Origin: a bacterium
GTDB taxonomy: Bacteria; Bacillota; Clostridia; Oscillospirales; Oscillospiraceae
Assembly (NCBI GenBank): GCA_029009095.1
Contig: JAQXJT010000031.1
Coordinates: 1 to 64,000 of the forward strand
Direction: 5' to 3'
DNA: 64,000 bases
Made by a program: the position numbers and the translations under genes. The notes below the pieces were generated by a model. It had not been told where the DNA came from and did not search any database. It worked only from the letters and a program-made list of their open reading frames with translations. This document shows positions 62,484 through 64,000 of this stretch, piece after piece; position 1 is the stretch's first letter; each line of letters begins with the position of its first letter.

Positions 62484-64000
62484 CCCCATCACAGGAACAG
62501 GCCGCCTCGGTACGTGGCAGGCCGCTGCTCGTCTCCGCCGCCGCCGGCAGCGGAAAGACCCGGGTGCTGGTGGAGCGGCTCATGCGCTATGTGGACGACG
62601 GCGCGGACATTGACGAGTTCCTGATCATCACCTATACCCGCGCCGCCGCCGCGGAGCTGCGGGGGCGCATCCTCCGGGAGCTGAACGGGCGATTGGCCCT
62701 GGACCCGTCCAACAAACGGCTGCGCCGCCAGACGGAGCTCTGCCCCCGGGCGCCCATCGGCACCATCGACAGCATCTGCGGCCGCATCCTCCGGAACTAT
62801 GTGCACCTGAGCGCCCTCACCCCGGATTTCCGCGTGATGGAGGAGGACCGGGCCGCCGCCATGCGCCGCGCCGCCCTCAACCGGGTGCTGGAGCAGTGTT
62901 ATGAGCACATCGGGGAGGATACGGACTTCCGCGCGCTGGTGGACAGCGTGGGCGCGGGGCGGGATGACGGGAAGCTGGTGGAGCTGGTGCTCTCCCTCTA
63001 CGAATCCCTCCGCTCCCACCCCCACCCCGAGGAGTGGATGGCCCGGTGCGCCCAGTCGCTGGATCTCTCGGCAGTGGAGGACGCGGGCGAGACGGTCTGG
63101 GGGGAGTATGTGCTCCGCTCCGCCGCCCTCCGGGCGGACTACTGGGCGGAGCGGCTGGAGGACTGTCTCCGGCGGATGGCCGGGGACGAGGCGGTGGAGC
63201 GCGCCTACGGCGAGGGCTTCGCCGCCGCCGCCGAGGGGCTGCGCGCCGTGGGCCGTTCTGCCCGGCTGGGCTGGGATCGCACGGCGGCGTGCTTCCCGCT
63301 GGCCATGAAGATCAAGGGCTGCCGCAGCCAGTCGGACACGAAGCAGTATTGCAAGGCCGTGTGGGACGCCTGCCGGGACGCCTGCAAGGCGCTGGAAGCG
63401 GAGTTCGCCTCGCCCTCCGCGCCGCTGCTGGCGGACATGGCCGCCACGGCCCCCGCCCTCCGCGCTCTGCTGGCGCTGACGGAGAAGCTGGACGCCGCCT
63501 ACGCCGCCGACAAGCGCCGTGCCTCGCTGGTGGATTTCTCCGATCAGGAGCACATGGTGCTGAATTTGCTGGAGAACGGGGAAAACGGCGTGGCCGCCGA
63601 GCTGTCCGGACAGTGGCGGGAGGTGATGGTGGACGAGTATCAGGATGTGAACGACTGCCAGGACCGGCTCTTCACCCTCCTCTCCGGCGGGGGTCGGAAG
63701 CTCTTTCTGGTGGGCGATGTGAAGCAGTCCATCTACCGCTTCCGTCTGGCCAACCCCGGTATCTTCCTGCGGCGGTACGAAGAGTTTGCGCCGCTGGAGG
63801 AGGACAGGGAGGGAACGCAGGGGGCGAGAATTCTCCTGCGGGAGAATTTCCGCTCCTCCCCGGCGGTGATCGACGGGGTGAACGCCGTGTTCGCCGCCAT
63901 CCTCTCCAAAGAGCTGGGGGAGATGGACTATGACGAGGGGGCGAGGCTGGTACACGGACGGAGCGAGGCGGACAACTACGCCGCCCCCGCCGTGGACTTC
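62474..64000 (+). CDS. addA: ATP-dependent helicase/nuclease subunit A, 3' end outside
   Basis: The frame runs from an ATG after AAGGA at 62469-62473 to the window edge without a stop (509 codons). It is a UvrD-type superfamily 1 helicase: Walker A SAAAGSGKTRVLVERL (about 23-38), motif Ia FLIITYTRAAAAEL, GTIDSICGRIL, Walker B REVMVDEYQDVND (about 385), motif III LFLVGDVKQSIYRFR (about 410-424) and motif IV LLRENFRSSP. The nuclease half of AddA is beyond the edge. Confidence 0.94.
   Translation, partial: MPLTPSQEQAASVRGRPLLVSAAAGSGKTRVLVERLMRYVDDGADIDEFLIITYTRAAAAELRGRILRELNGRLALDPSNKRLRRQTELCPRAPIGTIDSICGRILRNYVHLSALTPDFRVMEEDRAAAMRRAALNRVLEQCYEHIGEDTDFRALVDSVGAGRDDGKLVELVLSLYESLRSHPHPEEWMARCAQSLDLSAVEDAGETVWGEYVLRSAALRADYWAERLEDCLRRMAGDEAVERAYGEGFAAAAEGLRAVGRSARLGWDRTAACFPLAMKIKGCRSQSDTKQYCKAVWDACRDACKALEAEFASPSAPLLADMAATAPALRALLALTEKLDAAYAADKRRASLVDFSDQEHMVLNLLENGENGVAAELSGQWREVMVDEYQDVNDCQDRLFTLLSGGGRKLFLVGDVKQSIYRFRLANPGIFLRRYEEFAPLEEDREGTQGARILLRENFRSSPAVIDGVNAVFAAILSKELGEMDYDEGARLVHGRSEADNYAAPAVDF

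Overview
The window looks like chromosomal DNA of a GC-rich, strictly anaerobic member of the Clostridia (Firmicutes), most like the Oscillospiraceae/Ruminococcaceae gut lineages. This is inferred from strong AAGGAGG-type ribosome binding sites, the Gram-positive S10-spc-alpha gene order, zinc-type S14, S4 and L36 proteins, a CIRCE heat-shock operator, AddAB instead of RecBCD, and a flavodiiron protein next to a rubredoxin. No rRNA, prophage, insertion sequence or CRISPR array was seen.

Layout. 1-2600: a less GC-biased accessory stretch with a TPR protein cut by the window edge, two small zinc-ribbon/membrane proteins that both look damaged (a probable frameshift and an in-frame TGA), and a lipoprotein. 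2774-10417: cca, a tRNA cluster (Arg, His, Gln, Lys), a CIRCE-controlled Hsp20, cbiK, a SPOR-like membrane-anchored protein, DUF2284 and DUF1697 proteins, and a MarR regulator with an amidohydrolase. 10587-26745: one 31-gene run of S10, spc and alpha operon genes (rpsJ to rplQ, including secY, adk, map, infA, rpoA) behind a near-consensus promoter and a 275-nt structured leader with an attenuator-like hairpin; a 63-bp direct repeat lies between rpsN and rpsH, and S3 carries a Gly/Asn/Arg/Gln-rich tail of about 78 residues.

26880-36464: dnaE, flavodiiron protein plus rubredoxin (O2/NO detoxification), a DUF134/NifX-like pair, an overlapping MarR-CsoR pair, and a PutP-type Na+/solute symporter divergent from a LysR regulator with a perfect palindrome between them. 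36657-44804: a five-gene peptide-type ABC importer in which four of five subunits are built unusually: a substrate-binding lipoprotein that ends early, a permease with a very large outward loop, an ATPase with a ~225-residue charged coiled-coil insert between Walker A and the Q-loop, and a second ATPase with two C-terminal membrane helices.

44816-47739: a divergent ribbon-helix-helix control locus (one member frameshifted) with three copies of a 9-bp operator placed in the two promoters, leading into thrC-thrB. 47984-64000: a YgjV-like membrane protein, a stand-alone RelA/SpoT-type HD hydrolase, a leftward six-gene run (DUF2974 hydrolase-uvrB-polA-rimI-tsaD-radC), pyrimidine-nucleoside phosphorylase, and divergent addB-addA, addA running off the right edge.

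The strongest candidates for something undescribed are the remodelled peptide importer and the RHH locus at the head of the threonine genes. All functional calls come from reading motifs by eye; no database search was run.
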